Below are positions 1 to 7,738 of a stretch of DNA of 20,464 nucleotides, piece by piece; within the stretch, counting starts at the first letter, position 1, and each line of letters begins with the position of its first letter. Origin of the DNA: Desulfobacterales bacterium (lineage in GTDB: Bacteria > Desulfobacterota > Desulfobacteria > Desulfobacterales > JAUWMJ01); NCBI GenBank assembly GCA_030613225.1, contig JAUWMJ010000006.1, positions 1 through 20,464 of the forward strand, given 5' to 3'. The translations under genes and the position numbers were made by a program. The notes below the pieces were generated by a model, which ran no database searches, was not told where the DNA came from, and saw only the letters and a list, made by a program, of their open reading frames with translations.

Positions 1-1
1 T

Positions 2-154
2 CCAAAAGATATGGTAATTCAGCGTCTTACCGGAGATCCTCACCCTGAAGAACTCATTGCCCCTCAGTGGTCTATTAAAAAGGCTCAAACCCTTTCCCTT
101 ATAAAAGAAACATTGGAAAAGAGGGACTCATGGCAGGGAAAATTTTTGGCTTAA
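2..154 (+). CDS. C-terminal fragment of a radical SAM protein (YhcC/TIGR01212-like)
   Basis: The first 50 codons form an open frame that enters from outside the window and stops with TAA at 152-154. The visible residues include IQRLTGDPHPEELIAP followed by a Trp-Ser-x-Lys-Lys segment and end near KRDSWQGKF. This tail pattern (QRLTGD, then a 'P.W' and a closing 'R.(S/T)WQG') is what I know from the end of the TIGR01212/YhcC family of radical SAM proteins. The radical SAM core with its CxxxCxxC cluster would lie upstream, so the assignment rests on the C-terminal tail only. The molecular role of YhcC-type proteins is not firmly known to me. The gene is followed by a short GC-rich hairpin (171-187). 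Confidence 0.6.
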   Translation, partial: PKDMVIQRLTGDPHPEELIAPQWSIKKAQTLSLIKETLEKRDSWQGKFLA

Positions 155-170
155 TTGCTTTTAATTAAAC

Positions 171-187
171 CTCGGGCTACGCCCGAG
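171..187 (+). terminator. Possible terminator hairpin after the radical SAM gene
   Basis: CTCGGGC-TAC-GCCCGAG is a perfect 7-bp stem with a 3-nt loop, 16 bases after the stop codon. It is not followed by a T-run (CGACCCTAATTTG), so intrinsic termination is only possible, not shown. Confidence 0.4.
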
Positions 188-211
188 CGACCCTAATTTG
201 ATGGCATGGCT

Positions 212-377
212 GTCAGGTTAAGAGGAAAATGAGTTATTAGCATTAACAATTACCAATTTTCAATTCACAATTGACAATTATTTGTCTTTAAAAATGTATT
301 TGTTAAAATCAAATTGTAAATTGTGAATAGTTAATTGCGAATTGTCAATTAAAAAACAAACTAATTCTTAACCTGAC
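212..377. repeat. AT-rich imperfect palindrome with GTCAGGTTAAG ends
   Basis: The arms GTCAGGTTAAG (212-222) and CTTAACCTGAC (367-377) are exact reverse complements. The interior is low-complexity and self-complementary, built from CAATT-like words. This size and form resemble a small non-autonomous element or a structured intergenic repeat. No coding potential is visible. Confidence 0.7.
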
Positions 378-405
378 GACTACCCCATCAATGGATCTTC
401 ATCAA

Positions 406-426
406 ACCACCCGTTCTACGGGTGGT
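406..426. repeat. REP-like hairpin upstream of ppiB
   Basis: ACCACCCG-TTCTA-CGGGTGGT is a perfect 8-bp stem with a 5-nt loop. ATC upstream can also pair with GAT downstream across a small bulge. It is followed on the plus strand by an A-run rather than a T-run, so it is not a standard terminator in that direction. Its form fits a single REP-type palindrome, and the window also contains a decayed REP-associated transposase (17276-18106). The link between the two is inference. Confidence 0.5.
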
Positions 427-477
427 GATTTAAAAAAAAATGGGAGAAAAGATAAATCTAACAATAAGGAGTAACCT

Positions 478-963
478 ATGACTAAAAAGCAGTGGGACAG
501 CCCACCCGAAATGCAAATTGATCCGAAAAAAACCTATCGAGTAAAGATTGAAACAAGCAGGGGTGACATTGAGTTGGAACTCTATTCAGAGCATGCGCCT
601 AAAACGGTCAACAACTTTGTCTTTCTGACCAAACAGGGTTTTTATGATGGAGTAACATTCCATCGGGTGATAAACGATTTTATGATTCAAGGAGGAGACC
701 CCACGGGTACGGGCACAGGGGGGCCTGGCTACAAGTTTGAGGATGAAGTAGATGGGAATCCGCTGGTGCATGACACAGGCGTAATCTCGATGGCGAACTC
801 CGGACCGAACACGAATGGAAGCCAGTTTTTCATCACGCATTCACCGCAGCAGCATTTAAACGGCAACCATACAGTGTTCGGCAAGGTCGTTGAGGGGCAG
901 GATATAGTGGATAAAATCAAACAGGGAGACTCGATGGTATCGGTAAAGGTAAGCGAGGAATAG
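478..963 (+). CDS. ppiB: Peptidyl-prolyl cis-trans isomerase, cyclophilin type
   Basis: This 161-residue protein is a compact single-domain cyclophilin that isomerises Xaa-Pro bonds during protein folding. It lacks a signal peptide or membrane segment, so it should act in the cytoplasm. The family core is clear: [19 protein letters not shown] at about residues 61-79 carries the active-site Arg63, Phe68, Met69 and Gln71, and [17 protein letters not shown] at about 104-120 carries the conserved Asn-Ser-Gly and Phe118. [11 protein letters not shown] follows with the conserved His131. The position of human CypA Trp121 is occupied by His126, a common bacterial change linked to weak cyclosporin binding. 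ATG at 478 is preceded by AAGGAG at 466-471 with good spacing. Length matches the bacterial PpiB group. It stands alone between repeat-rich gaps and looks like a housekeeping gene. Confidence 0.95.
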   Translation: MTKKQWDSPPEMQIDPKKTYRVKIETSRGDIELELYSEHAPKTVNNFVFLTKQGFYDGVTFHRVINDFMIQGGDPTGTGTGGPGYKFEDEVDGNPLVHDTGVISMANSGPNTNGSQFFITHSPQQHLNGNHTVFGKVVEGQDIVDKIKQGDSMVSVKVSEE

Positions 964-988
964 TAACGGATTTGTATTTTGAAAAGCC

Positions 989-1020
989 GTCCGGCACTCA
1001 GGATGTCGTGAGTGCCGGAC
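989..1020 (+). terminator. Strong hairpin downstream of ppiB
   Basis: GTCCGGCACTCA and TGAGTGCCGGAC form a perfect 12-bp stem around the 8-nt loop GGATGTCG, starting 26 bases after the ppiB stop codon. Only a short T-rich stretch follows (TCATTTGG). It is likely a transcription stop or mRNA end stabiliser. A repeat-derived origin is also possible. Confidence 0.6.
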
Positions 1021-1122
1021 TCATTTGGGCATAGTTTTCAATAAGCTAAATTAATAACAAAAGTTGTAATACTTGAGCTTTTTAAAAACGAATTCAAACT
1101 TACGGATTTATTTTCAACCGCA

Positions 1123-1240
1123 GAATATCGAACAAGGAATAATGAATGTCGAAGTAAGGTATTCTATCATTTTAATAATATAAAAAGAAAGAGCGTAGCG
1201 ATTCCACACTTCATCATTCGAAATTCCTTGTTCGATATTC
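1123..1240. repeat. Imperfect inverted repeat, GAATATCGAACAAGGAAT arms
   Basis: The arms at 1123-1155 and 1208-1240 are 33 bases each and match as reverse complements at about 28 positions, including the outer 18 bases exactly. The loop of about 50 bases contains AAAGAGCGTAGCG, which resembles ACAGAGCGAAGCG in the loop of the repeat at 10225-10347. This suggests the two elements share an origin. Confidence 0.75.
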
Positions 1241-1333
1241 GATATTCAAATATTGTTTTTTCGAATTGGCAATATCTAAACGAAAACATCCAAATTTTCG
1301 AAGCGCTAAATCATTAATAAAAGTTTTAAAATT

Positions 1334-2527
1334 GTGCTGACTAAAAAAGAAAAAAAAATAATGGGGCTGACCATAGGATCCCACAGCCTGGTCCATTTGT
1401 TTGAAGGAGTATTACCCCCGCTGATTCCCCTGATGATAACCCAGTTTAACACAGACTACTTTCATCTCGGTCTGGTTGTGACGGTATTTTCATATGCCTT
1501 CGGGTTGGGTTCTCTTCCTGCAGGTATTATAGCCGATAGACTGGGGCCACGTCGCTTGATATCGATGTATCTTTTTGGCGCAGGTTTATTCGCTATCCTG
1601 GTTTGGCCCATCCAGACGCTATGGACTTACGGCATTATTATGGGATTCATCGGCCTGTGCTGCAGCACTTACCATCCTGCAGCGAACACGCTGATTTCCC
1701 TGACTATGACCAATAAAGGCCGTGCCTTTGGTGTTCATGGCATTGCCGGCAGTCTGGGCGTCGCCGGTGTGCCGCTGTTATCTGCCTGGATCGGTACGAT
1801 TTTCGGGTGGCGTACACCCCATGTTCTTTATGGAATAATCGGAATTTTCTTAGGTGTTTATTCTCTGAGTGTTGCCGAGCATCATGCCAAACCAATTGGC
1901 GAATCGGATAAAAAGATTCAGTTTGTAAGACTTGATAGAAAGGCTCTTGTTACAATCTGTATCTTTTTCCTGTCGGCAACAGCACTGGGTATGACCTATA
2001 AGGGGATAATGACCTTTTTACCCACCTACATGGGAACACGGGTGGAATTATCTTTCATGAACCTTAACAGCGTAACTCTTGGCGGTACAATAACTACCAT
2101 AGCGCTTGCATCCGGTGCACTAGGCCAGTATTTTGCCGGTCGCCTGGTGGACAGGTTTAGTGCTGAAAAACTCTATCTTGGAGCTGTCGTTATCGGTATG
2201 ATCTGTGTATTTATTATGGCAGTCAGTACCAATGCATTGCTGGTGGTCATAACTGTTATTTATGCTTTCTTCTATTTTTCGACACAGCCTATCCAGAATT
2301 TACTGGTTTCCCGTTACCTGCCTCCACACAGGCAGGGATTAGGGTACGGTATCTTATTTTTTCTTACCTTTGGTATCGGGTCCACTGCTGCTGCCGTATC
2401 CGGATATATTGCCGATCGATTGGGTCTTGAGGCGGTATTTATTTTTATGGGAGTATGCTTTCTAATGTCGGCATCCATGGTTATGCTTCTTGTGCTGAGG
2501 GCCGGCCAAAGGAGATTTGCAAGATGA
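1334..2527 (+). CDS. MFS transporter, 12 transmembrane segments
   Basis: This 397-residue protein is hydrophobic throughout, with about 12 membrane helices in two halves split by a charged loop near residues 190-205 (GESDKKIQFVRLDRK). MFS motif A is visible after helix 2 (AGIIADRLGPRRLI, about 63-76), and a second copy-like loop lies in the C-half (GRLVDRFSAEKL). This supports proton-coupled export or uptake at the inner membrane. The substrate cannot be read from the sequence. The N-terminus (KKEKK, then HSLVHLFEGVLPPLIP) resembles the fosmidomycin-resistance-like branch. The start is GTG at 1334. An internal ATG at 1361 is the alternative, and neither has a good ribosome binding site. The gene converges on the ABC permease gene with a 16-base gap and could serve the adjacent locus. 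Confidence 0.85.
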   Translation: MLTKKEKKIMGLTIGSHSLVHLFEGVLPPLIPLMITQFNTDYFHLGLVVTVFSYAFGLGSLPAGIIADRLGPRRLISMYLFGAGLFAILVWPIQTLWTYGIIMGFIGLCCSTYHPAANTLISLTMTNKGRAFGVHGIAGSLGVAGVPLLSAWIGTIFGWRTPHVLYGIIGIFLGVYSLSVAEHHAKPIGESDKKIQFVRLDRKALVTICIFFLSATALGMTYKGIMTFLPTYMGTRVELSFMNLNSVTLGGTITTIALASGALGQYFAGRLVDRFSAEKLYLGAVVIGMICVFIMAVSTNALLVVITVIYAFFYFSTQPIQNLLVSRYLPPHRQGLGYGILFFLTFGIGSTAAAVSGYIADRLGLEAVFIFMGVCFLMSASMVMLLVLRAGQRRFAR

Positions 2528-2543
2528 GACCTTCTGTGCTGAA

Positions 2544-3881
2544 TCAAAAGCCATTTCGAGTTCGGCGAAAAAAATAAACCCATGAGATCAGCATTGTAAT
2601 AATAAAAAAGGAGATCAGCAGAAATACTTCCCGTAGAACAGTTGTTATATTACCCCCCCGGACAAAAATATCTAAAAATGCATCAAGCCCCCATGCCAGA
2701 GGAGAAAGAACGCTGATTTCCTGCATTATTTTCGGCATTGCATACACGGGGACCATGATCCCCCCTAAAGCCGCGGCAATAACAATAGATATAGGGCCGA
2801 ACATTGATGCCTGCTCATAGGTCCTGGCAACCGTTCCGAGTAAAATTCCATAACCTGTTGCAGCCAGTATGGCACTTATCGCAATGATAATGACTGCAAT
2901 GGGGTCAGAACCCATCTCCAGCATGGGAGATCCTAACGGGGGAAGGAGGAATTTTCCGATGAGCAGAATAAGGGTAAACTGGATCAGGCAGACAAAAACA
3001 TATGCAACGACCTTACCTGTAATCAGGGTTATGTATGAAACCGGCATGGTTAGAAGTCGTAATAATGTCTGGTCGTGCCTTTCTTTTATTAACCCTCCCG
3101 CCATTGGAACAACGATGAAAAATATCCCGAACAGTGCCCATGCAGGAACGTTTTGCTGTACAGAGGTAGGTGTTTTATCAAAAGAATCGGCCGAAGCCTG
3201 ATTTTCCATTACTTTAAGCAGGGGGTCGCTGTTAAAGTCAAGTTGTATCCCGGGAATATCTTTAATAAGATTGTCGGGCACAAAAGAGCCCATCTCTTTT
3301 CGGATAGTCATATTAATATGTTCAGGTAAAAGCTCGGCCAGGACCTTCATTTTCTCATCTATTTCTATGCCGACGATTACCAGCTTGAGAGAATTTAAAA
3401 TAGCGGATCGAAAGCCCCCCAGCACGGTGGGGTCGAAATAGACTGCGATGTCGTGCCTTTGTATTTCCTTTTCTGTTGATGTGCCGTCCATGGAAAGCGA
3501 CTTCATTACAACCTGCCGGGCCTTTGCCTTAACAGATTTTGTAATTCCTTTAGGGATGATAATGCAAAGCTGAAAATCACCATCTATAACCGCCTCTACA
3601 GCTTCTTTTTCATCAACTTTTCTTCCGTCTATCTTTTTTACGATTTCAACCAGGCCGGATTCAAGCAGCCTTTTTTCAACAGTCTGCCCAATTGACTGCT
3701 GTTCCTTATCTACAAGCAGGATCCTGGTGCTTGTTTCCCCCATTGTTTTCATGAGATTTTCCTGGACCAGGGTAATTACAAGCACAAGAAGAGCGGGCAT
3801 AAGAAAGAGCACAAGCATACCGGCTCTGTCTCGCAACACCAGCAAAAGTTCCTTTATAATTGTCGCACCTGTTTTATACAT
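2544..3881 (-). CDS. ABC-2 type permease
   Basis: This protein of about 445 residues is the membrane subunit of an ABC exporter, pairing with the ATPase gene just upstream. It has one N-terminal membrane helix (about residues 20-40, MLVLFLMPALLVLVITLV). A large soluble, presumably periplasmic domain follows (about 45-250). After it come five or so C-terminal helices starting at PAWALFGIFFIVVPMAGG. This is the ABC2_membrane_3/YhgE-like architecture common in drug and lipid exporters. An Arg/Glu/His-rich turn (KERHDQTLLRLLTMPVS) after the second helix is typical. I prefer the ATG at 3881. The frame stays open to a TTG at 3917, but those 12 extra codons lie inside the inverted repeat of 3891-4115. 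The cargo is unknown; context suggests the acyl product of the neighbouring KS/ACP genes. Confidence 0.85.
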   Translation of the reverse strand: MYKTGATIIKELLLVLRDRAGMLVLFLMPALLVLVITLVQENLMKTMGETSTRILLVDKEQQSIGQTVEKRLLESGLVEIVKKIDGRKVDEKEAVEAVIDGDFQLCIIIPKGITKSVKAKARQVVMKSLSMDGTSTEKEIQRHDIAVYFDPTVLGGFRSAILNSLKLVIVGIEIDEKMKVLAELLPEHINMTIRKEMGSFVPDNLIKDIPGIQLDFNSDPLLKVMENQASADSFDKTPTSVQQNVPAWALFGIFFIVVPMAGGLIKERHDQTLLRLLTMPVSYITLITGKVVAYVFVCLIQFTLILLIGKFLLPPLGSPMLEMGSDPIAVIIIAISAILAATGYGILLGTVARTYEQASMFGPISIVIAAALGGIMVPVYAMPKIMQEISVLSPLAWGLDAFLDIFVRGGNITTVLREVFLLISFFIITMLISWVYFFRRTRNGF

Positions 3882-3890
3882 GATATTTAA

Positions 3891-4115
3891 GTAACCGTTC
3901 ACGGGTTCAACGTTCAAAGGTTCAGGGTTGCCTTTCTACTCATTCCGGCGCTCTACGCCATCTGCCGGTGTGGAAGAATCGGAAAAGATGCCCCTCCTTT
4001 CTCTGATGCGGCATCGGTCTCTGGCCATCTGTCACTCATATGCCGGCGCCTAAGCGCTGGATGTACGTTCCGAAGCATGGGAACGAGGGCAACCTCTGAA
4101 CCCGGGAACGGTTAC
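3891..4115. repeat. Palindromic element between the ABC ATPase and permease genes
   Basis: The outer arms GTAACCGTTCACGGGTTCA (3891-3909) and TGAACCCGGGAACGGTTAC (4097-4115) are reverse complements at 18 of 19 bases. Pairing continues inward with a bulge (TTCAGGGTTGCC with GGCAACCTCTGAA) and again around CCGGCGCT and AGCGCTGG. The whole gap between the two genes is therefore one long imperfect hairpin. It looks like an element sitting within an operon. Confidence 0.75.
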
Positions 4116-4119
4116 ATAT

Positions 4120-4908
4120 TTAATCTCTCAGGCGTTTTCCGGTGAGAGCAAGAAACAGATCTTTCAAACCGGCATGTCCCGGGGACCTGTTGATTAATTG
4201 TTGCGGAGACCCTTCAGCAATAATATGTCCTTCATCAATAATGGCAACACAGCCACAAAGCTGCTCGGCTTCGTCCATATAGTGGGTTGTGTAAATCATG
4301 GTTGTACCGGTTTCTTTAAGCAGGGAGAGTTTTTCAAGGATCATATTCCTGGACTGTGCGTCGATTCCAACAGTCGGTTCGTCAAGGAAAAGGATGCGAG
4401 GTTGGTGCAGAATACCTGCTGCCAGGTTAGCGCGACGCTTCATACCACCGGAAAATGTAAATATGAGCTGGTCAGCTTTTTTCTCCAGTCCAACCATTTC
4501 AAGACATTCGGCAATCCGATCTTTCAATAGTTGGCCTTTAAGCCCGCAGATTCGGCCAAAATAGAGCAGGTTTTCCCTCACCGTTAAATTAGAATAAAGG
4601 GCAATGTCCTGAGGTACGAGGCCTATTAATTTCTTAATTCGATTTGGCTGTTTGACGGCATCAATACCACAAATTATAACACGTCCGCTGGTTGGTCGTA
4701 AAAGAGTACTCATTATGGATATTGCCGTGGTTTTCCCGGCCCCGTTCGGTCCTAAAAGACCAAAAATCTCACCATAGTTAACAGAAATATCCAATCCTGA
4801 AAGAGCCGGGTCGGATGAACCTTTGTATATTTTAACCAGACCCTTTACAACAAGAGCTTTTTCTTTAATACTTTGGTCGTATTTTTCTGTTGTTTCAGTT
4901 AGCGGCAT
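4120..4908 (-). CDS. ABC transporter ATP-binding protein
   Basis: This protein of 262 residues is the nucleotide-binding subunit of an ABC-2 exporter. All motifs are intact. Walker A is GPNGAGKTT (about 53-61), the Q-loop is VPQDIALYSN (Q at about 100), and the signature is FSGGMKRR (about 152-159). Walker B is ILFLDEPTVGID (from about 172), and the switch His lies in TTHYMDEAEQ (about 209). The form matches the DrrA/CcmA-like group used for drug and lipid export. I use the ATG at 4908. A TTG at 4923 would add five residues and has a slightly better AGG upstream. The permease follows on the same strand after a 225-base palindromic element. Upstream lie the ketosynthase genes, which suggests co-transcription of synthesis and export genes. 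Confidence 0.93.
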   Translation of the reverse strand: MPLTETTEKYDQSIKEKALVVKGLVKIYKGSSDPALSGLDISVNYGEIFGLLGPNGAGKTTAISIMSTLLRPTSGRVIICGIDAVKQPNRIKKLIGLVPQDIALYSNLTVRENLLYFGRICGLKGQLLKDRIAECLEMVGLEKKADQLIFTFSGGMKRRANLAAGILHQPRILFLDEPTVGIDAQSRNMILEKLSLLKETGTTMIYTTHYMDEAEQLCGCVAIIDEGHIIAEGSPQQLINRSPGHAGLKDLFLALTGKRLRD

Positions 4909-4985
4909 TTTTATTTCTATCAAATAAAACCTGGTCTTATTGGCCAGATCAGAGACAAACGGCTATACCGAATTGATTAGTCCAT

Positions 4986-5067
4986 GTTACGAGTTACGTG
5001 TTTCGGGGTACGGGTTTATAAAAAGGGACTATTTCCGATTAACAACTCGCAACACGCAACTCGTAAC
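4986..5067. repeat. Imperfect inverted repeat with GTTACGAGTTACGTGTT arms
   Basis: The left arm (4986-5002) and right arm (5051-5067, AACACGCAACTCGTAAC) are reverse complements at 16 of 17 bases. The words GTTACG and CGTAAC recur on both sides, like the tandem GGGTTAC units at 9608-9677. It fills the gap between the ABC ATPase gene and the ketosynthase-like gene. Confidence 0.7.
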
Positions 5068-5141
5068 CCGCAACGTGTGGCATTTACGATGGAACCCCTT
5101 ACAGGGGCGTGATCAAGGTTGAGCCCTTTTGACTCGGATAA

Positions 5142-6236
5142 TTACTGATTTAAGCTGACCCACCCGTAGCTGCCGCCTGCACCAAGTTTTAAACAGCAGA
5201 TACGTCTTGAGCCAAGATCTTCGTTGTGCCGGATTACATTCAACCGGTCCGAATTATAAATGAGGGAGTCTCCGGATTTAAAGACAATTCCGGATTTATT
5301 GCTTAAGGCGGCAATGGCAATATCAAAACCAGTGCCCACCGGGAGACCTCCATACAGGTGAGAATAAGAGGCAACCAACGCCTTTTTGGGAATATAATCT
5401 GCATACTGATCGTCGCACTCGCTGTAGCCGTCCGCACCTAAAAAGAAAGCGGTATTTTCGGGCAGGTCTATTCCTCTGCGCTTATAATTTCCCATCTTGA
5501 CATCTTCAATAAAACCATAAGGAGAAGCGGCTTCATTTTCCCTGGCTAAAACAAAGAAATTTGCGCCTTCACCAACAATTGCATATTCCGGGTTTATTTT
5601 ACCGGCAAAGCCTTCCTTTTTATTGCCAGTATTATAAAGGGAATGCCTGAAGTAACCTAGTATTTTGCTATATTCGTCAACACTGCCAACCAGAACCGAT
5701 TCGACACGCTCTTGGTGCAACCACTGGAAGGCACTCAAAAAGGCAGATGCAATGGACATATCATAATGGCTGACTGATAAATTGGGTCCCATTTCCTTAA
5801 GCAAAATTGAAATATAGGTGGCTGCTGCATTATGAACAGAGTTTGAAAACTGGATCGGAGAGCAAAAGGGCGCCGCTTCGGTTATAACAGAATGTTGCAA
5901 TTCGAAAGTGTTACAGGTCGAACCGTAGCCTGTAGCAATGATAATTCCCATTTTGCCTCGATTTGAATGCAGCATATCGGCATCTTCAAGGGCCAGAAAA
6001 CATCCCAGAAGAGCCATGCGGATGTAATGATCGATCCGCCGCAGGTCCCTTTTATTGACAAAAGATTTAAGTCTGTCTGTATTTGCAAGAAAAGCCGGCA
6101 CTTCAATATCGCCACCCGTTGTCTTTATGACCATGGCACTTGAAGAGCTTGTCCCTGTGATAAGAGCCTTATTAAGATCCCCTATGCCGCAACCGAATCC
6201 ACCCAAAACACCAATGCCCTTTATTGAGATTTTCAA
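5142..6236 (-). CDS. Degenerate beta-ketoacyl synthase, chain-length-factor-like
   Basis: This 364-residue protein has the thiolase-fold ketosynthase layout but not its catalytic residues. At the nucleophile elbow, where active enzymes read VSTAC, it reads LSVSHYDMS (about 153-161), so the Cys position is Asp159. The first catalytic His motif (HGT) appears as GADG, with Asp269. The second His is kept (SYSHLYGG, His293). Loss of Cys beside an intact ketosynthase is the pattern of chain-length factors in type II polyketide and aryl polyene systems, where the partner shapes the heterodimer and the product length. The start is TTG at 6236, overlapping the upstream TGA (TTGA) and preceded by AGGAG. 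This implies translational coupling to the ketosynthase. It is shorter than typical 400-residue enzymes. A pure structural or a new catalytic role is possible. Confidence 0.85.
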   Translation of the reverse strand: MKISIKGIGVLGGFGCGIGDLNKALITGTSSSSAMVIKTTGGDIEVPAFLANTDRLKSFVNKRDLRRIDHYIRMALLGCFLALEDADMLHSNRGKMGIIIATGYGSTCNTFELQHSVITEAAPFCSPIQFSNSVHNAAATYISILLKEMGPNLSVSHYDMSIASAFLSAFQWLHQERVESVLVGSVDEYSKILGYFRHSLYNTGNKKEGFAGKINPEYAIVGEGANFFVLARENEAASPYGFIEDVKMGNYKRRGIDLPENTAFFLGADGYSECDDQYADYIPKKALVASYSHLYGGLPVGTGFDIAIAALSNKSGIVFKSGDSLIYNSDRLNVIRHNEDLGSRRICCLKLGAGGSYGWVSLNQ

Positions 6237-7435
6237 GGCTGATGTTCTCCTGTTGACAGAATTAAAACCGAATTATTGCCGCCAAAGGCAAGGGTTTCTG
6301 AAAGAGCTTTATTGCCGGTGATAGTTGAGTTTTGTTGAACCGGATAGGCCGGTGGCATTTCAGGATCGGGGTCAGTAAAACCGACATTTGCGGGTACCCT
6401 GCCTTGCTCAAGACAGGTTATGGTAAGTGCCGCTTCAATAGCTCCTGCCGCACCAAGAGTATGCCCTGTGTAACCTTTGGTTGAAAAAAAAGGAACTCCG
6501 GGAAACATTTCATATAAAACCCGGCTTTCCACAAGGTCATTATCAAGAGTTGCTGTTCCATGGGCATTTATAAAAGCAATATCCGAAGGAGTTGTGCCGC
6601 TGGTCTCCATGGCTTCCTCAATGGCAAGTTTAAGACCTTTGCCGTCCGGCCTGGTTTTTGTATGATGAAACGCATCCGTCGCTGAGCCGTAACCCAGTAT
6701 ATAAGCACGCGGGTCTATTTTCATTTCCTTTCCGATTTTTTCCGATACCAGTATAAAAACCGCTGCTCCTTCTCCCAGATTCAGGCCATTTCGGTTTACG
6801 TCAAAGGGTTTGCACGGAGAATCGTCATTAATAAGGAGTGATTTAAAACCTGTATAAGTAATCTGGTACATTTCATCCGCCCCGCCGGTAATTACAATAT
6901 CACATATTCCGGATCTAATCCATGAAGCAGCAAGTCCCAATGCATCGCTACCGGATGAGCATGCATTAACTACAGTCTGTAATGGTCCTGTAATTTTAAA
7001 TTCCGAGGCTATAGAGCTGGTAGGATTGCTGAACAAAAACCTGTTAACAGGGGTAATGAACGAGGTGTTGTCCTCATTGCCATCATTAGAGAATGATTCG
7101 TCATGCATTGAACACCCGACATTAGTTCCTATACAGGCACCTACACGCTTCGTTTCGAGTGTTTTACGATCGAATCCTGCATCGCTGATTGCTTCAAGTG
7201 TTGCCGTTAATGCCAGTTTGCAGGTTCGAAGAATATTTTTTTCTTCAAATAAGCCGGACTGAAAAAAATCCTCAAGGACTTCAAAAACCGGAAAAGTCAG
7301 TTTGGTGGAAAAATTAACCGGGGGTGCGGGATTACGCTTTCCTTTATACAAAAAGTCCATGCACTCCTTTAGCACCAGTCCTGCGGAGCAGATACAGCCG
7401 ATTCCGGCTATGGCAACGGGTGCTACAGGTTTCAT
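6233..7435 (-). CDS. Beta-ketoacyl-ACP synthase, FabF/KS-alpha-like
   Basis: This 400-residue enzyme should condense an acyl group with malonyl-ACP to lengthen a chain carried on ACP. The full catalytic triad is present. Cys159 lies in VVNACSSGSDALG, His292 in NAHGTATLDND, and His325 in STKGYTGHTLGAAGA with Lys320. The glycine-rich C-terminal segment LAFGGNNSVLIL is also typical. Length is normal for the KAS II family. The start is ATG at 7435, two bases after the ACP stop codon, and the 3' end overlaps the chain-length-factor-like gene. ACP, KS and CLF-like genes are thus one tight translational unit. With no FabD, ketoreductase or dehydratase in the window, the enzyme must borrow those activities or the locus extends beyond it. 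Confidence 0.93.
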   Translation of the reverse strand: MKPVAPVAIAGIGCICSAGLVLKECMDFLYKGKRNPAPPVNFSTKLTFPVFEVLEDFFQSGLFEEKNILRTCKLALTATLEAISDAGFDRKTLETKRVGACIGTNVGCSMHDESFSNDGNEDNTSFITPVNRFLFSNPTSSIASEFKITGPLQTVVNACSSGSDALGLAASWIRSGICDIVITGGADEMYQITYTGFKSLLINDDSPCKPFDVNRNGLNLGEGAAVFILVSEKIGKEMKIDPRAYILGYGSATDAFHHTKTRPDGKGLKLAIEEAMETSGTTPSDIAFINAHGTATLDNDLVESRVLYEMFPGVPFFSTKGYTGHTLGAAGAIEAALTITCLEQGRVPANVGFTDPDPEMPPAYPVQQNSTITGNKALSETLAFGGNNSVLILSTGEHQP

Positions 7436-7437
7436 AT

Positions 7438-7686
7438 TTAAAGGCGGGCCTCAATAAATGCAGCAAGAGTGTTAATGGACTGCATGGCGGGACGTCCTTC
7501 TTTCATATCTTTAATTCCAACACCAAAGTGATGTTCGACCTGAAATACTATTTCAACGGCGTCAATGGAATCAAGGCCGAGTTTTTCCCCGAACAACGGC
7601 TCGTCATCCTCGATTTCCTCTGGAGTAATGTCTTCCAGGTGCAACGTTTCAATAATTAACTTTTTTAAATTTTCTTGAATTGTCAT
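7438..7686 (-). CDS. Acyl carrier protein
   Basis: This 82-residue acidic protein carries the growing acyl chain on a phosphopantetheine arm. The attachment site is Ser40 in KLGLDSIDAVEIV, the classic DSL-type motif at the start of helix 2. The flanking Phe and Glu/Asp-rich helices are as expected. I chose ATG at 7686, giving the usual ACP length. A GTG at 7743 would add 19 residues, encoded partly by an inverted repeat, and is unlikely. No clear ribosome binding site is seen. It lies directly upstream of the ketosynthase gene, so it is very likely a dedicated ACP for this pathway rather than the housekeeping AcpP. Confidence 0.93.
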   Translation of the reverse strand: MTIQENLKKLIIETLHLEDITPEEIEDDEPLFGEKLGLDSIDAVEIVFQVEHHFGVGIKDMKEGRPAMQSINTLAAFIEARL

Positions 7687-7738
7687 GTGAAATATTATTA
7701 ACCCAGCCCGGTCAAACCGGAAAAGAAAAAGATTTTTT

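Larger units (their letters stand above)
155..477. other. Repeat-rich spacer between the radical SAM gene and ppiB
   Basis: This 323-base gap holds no gene I can support. It contains, in order, a 7-bp GC hairpin (171-187), an AT-rich imperfect palindrome bounded by an 11-bp inverted repeat (212-222 with 367-377), and an 8-bp hairpin close to ppiB (406-426). The inside of the palindrome is made of variants of the word CAATT(T/G), such as tcaattcacaattgacaatt on one side and aattgcgaattgtcaatt on the other. Confidence 0.7.
964..1333. other. Spacer between ppiB and the MFS gene
   Basis: This 370-base gap contains a strong GC hairpin after ppiB (989-1020) and a 33-base imperfect inverted repeat (1123-1155 with 1208-1240). 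The rest is AT-rich and I see no gene in it. Confidence 0.7.

Noticed and set aside
3882..3917. N-terminal extension of the ABC permease from TTG 3917
   Set aside because: These codons lie in the left arm of the palindromic element, and an ATG at 3881 directly precedes the recognisable start of the protein.
5090..5107. CCCC/GGGG hairpin as terminator of the KS operon
   Set aside because: A four-base stem with no T-run on either strand is too weak to call.
4940..5122. A 60-residue plus-strand open frame
   Set aside because: It lies wholly over the inverted repeat at 4986-5067 and has repeat-like composition, with no ribosome binding site or family signal.
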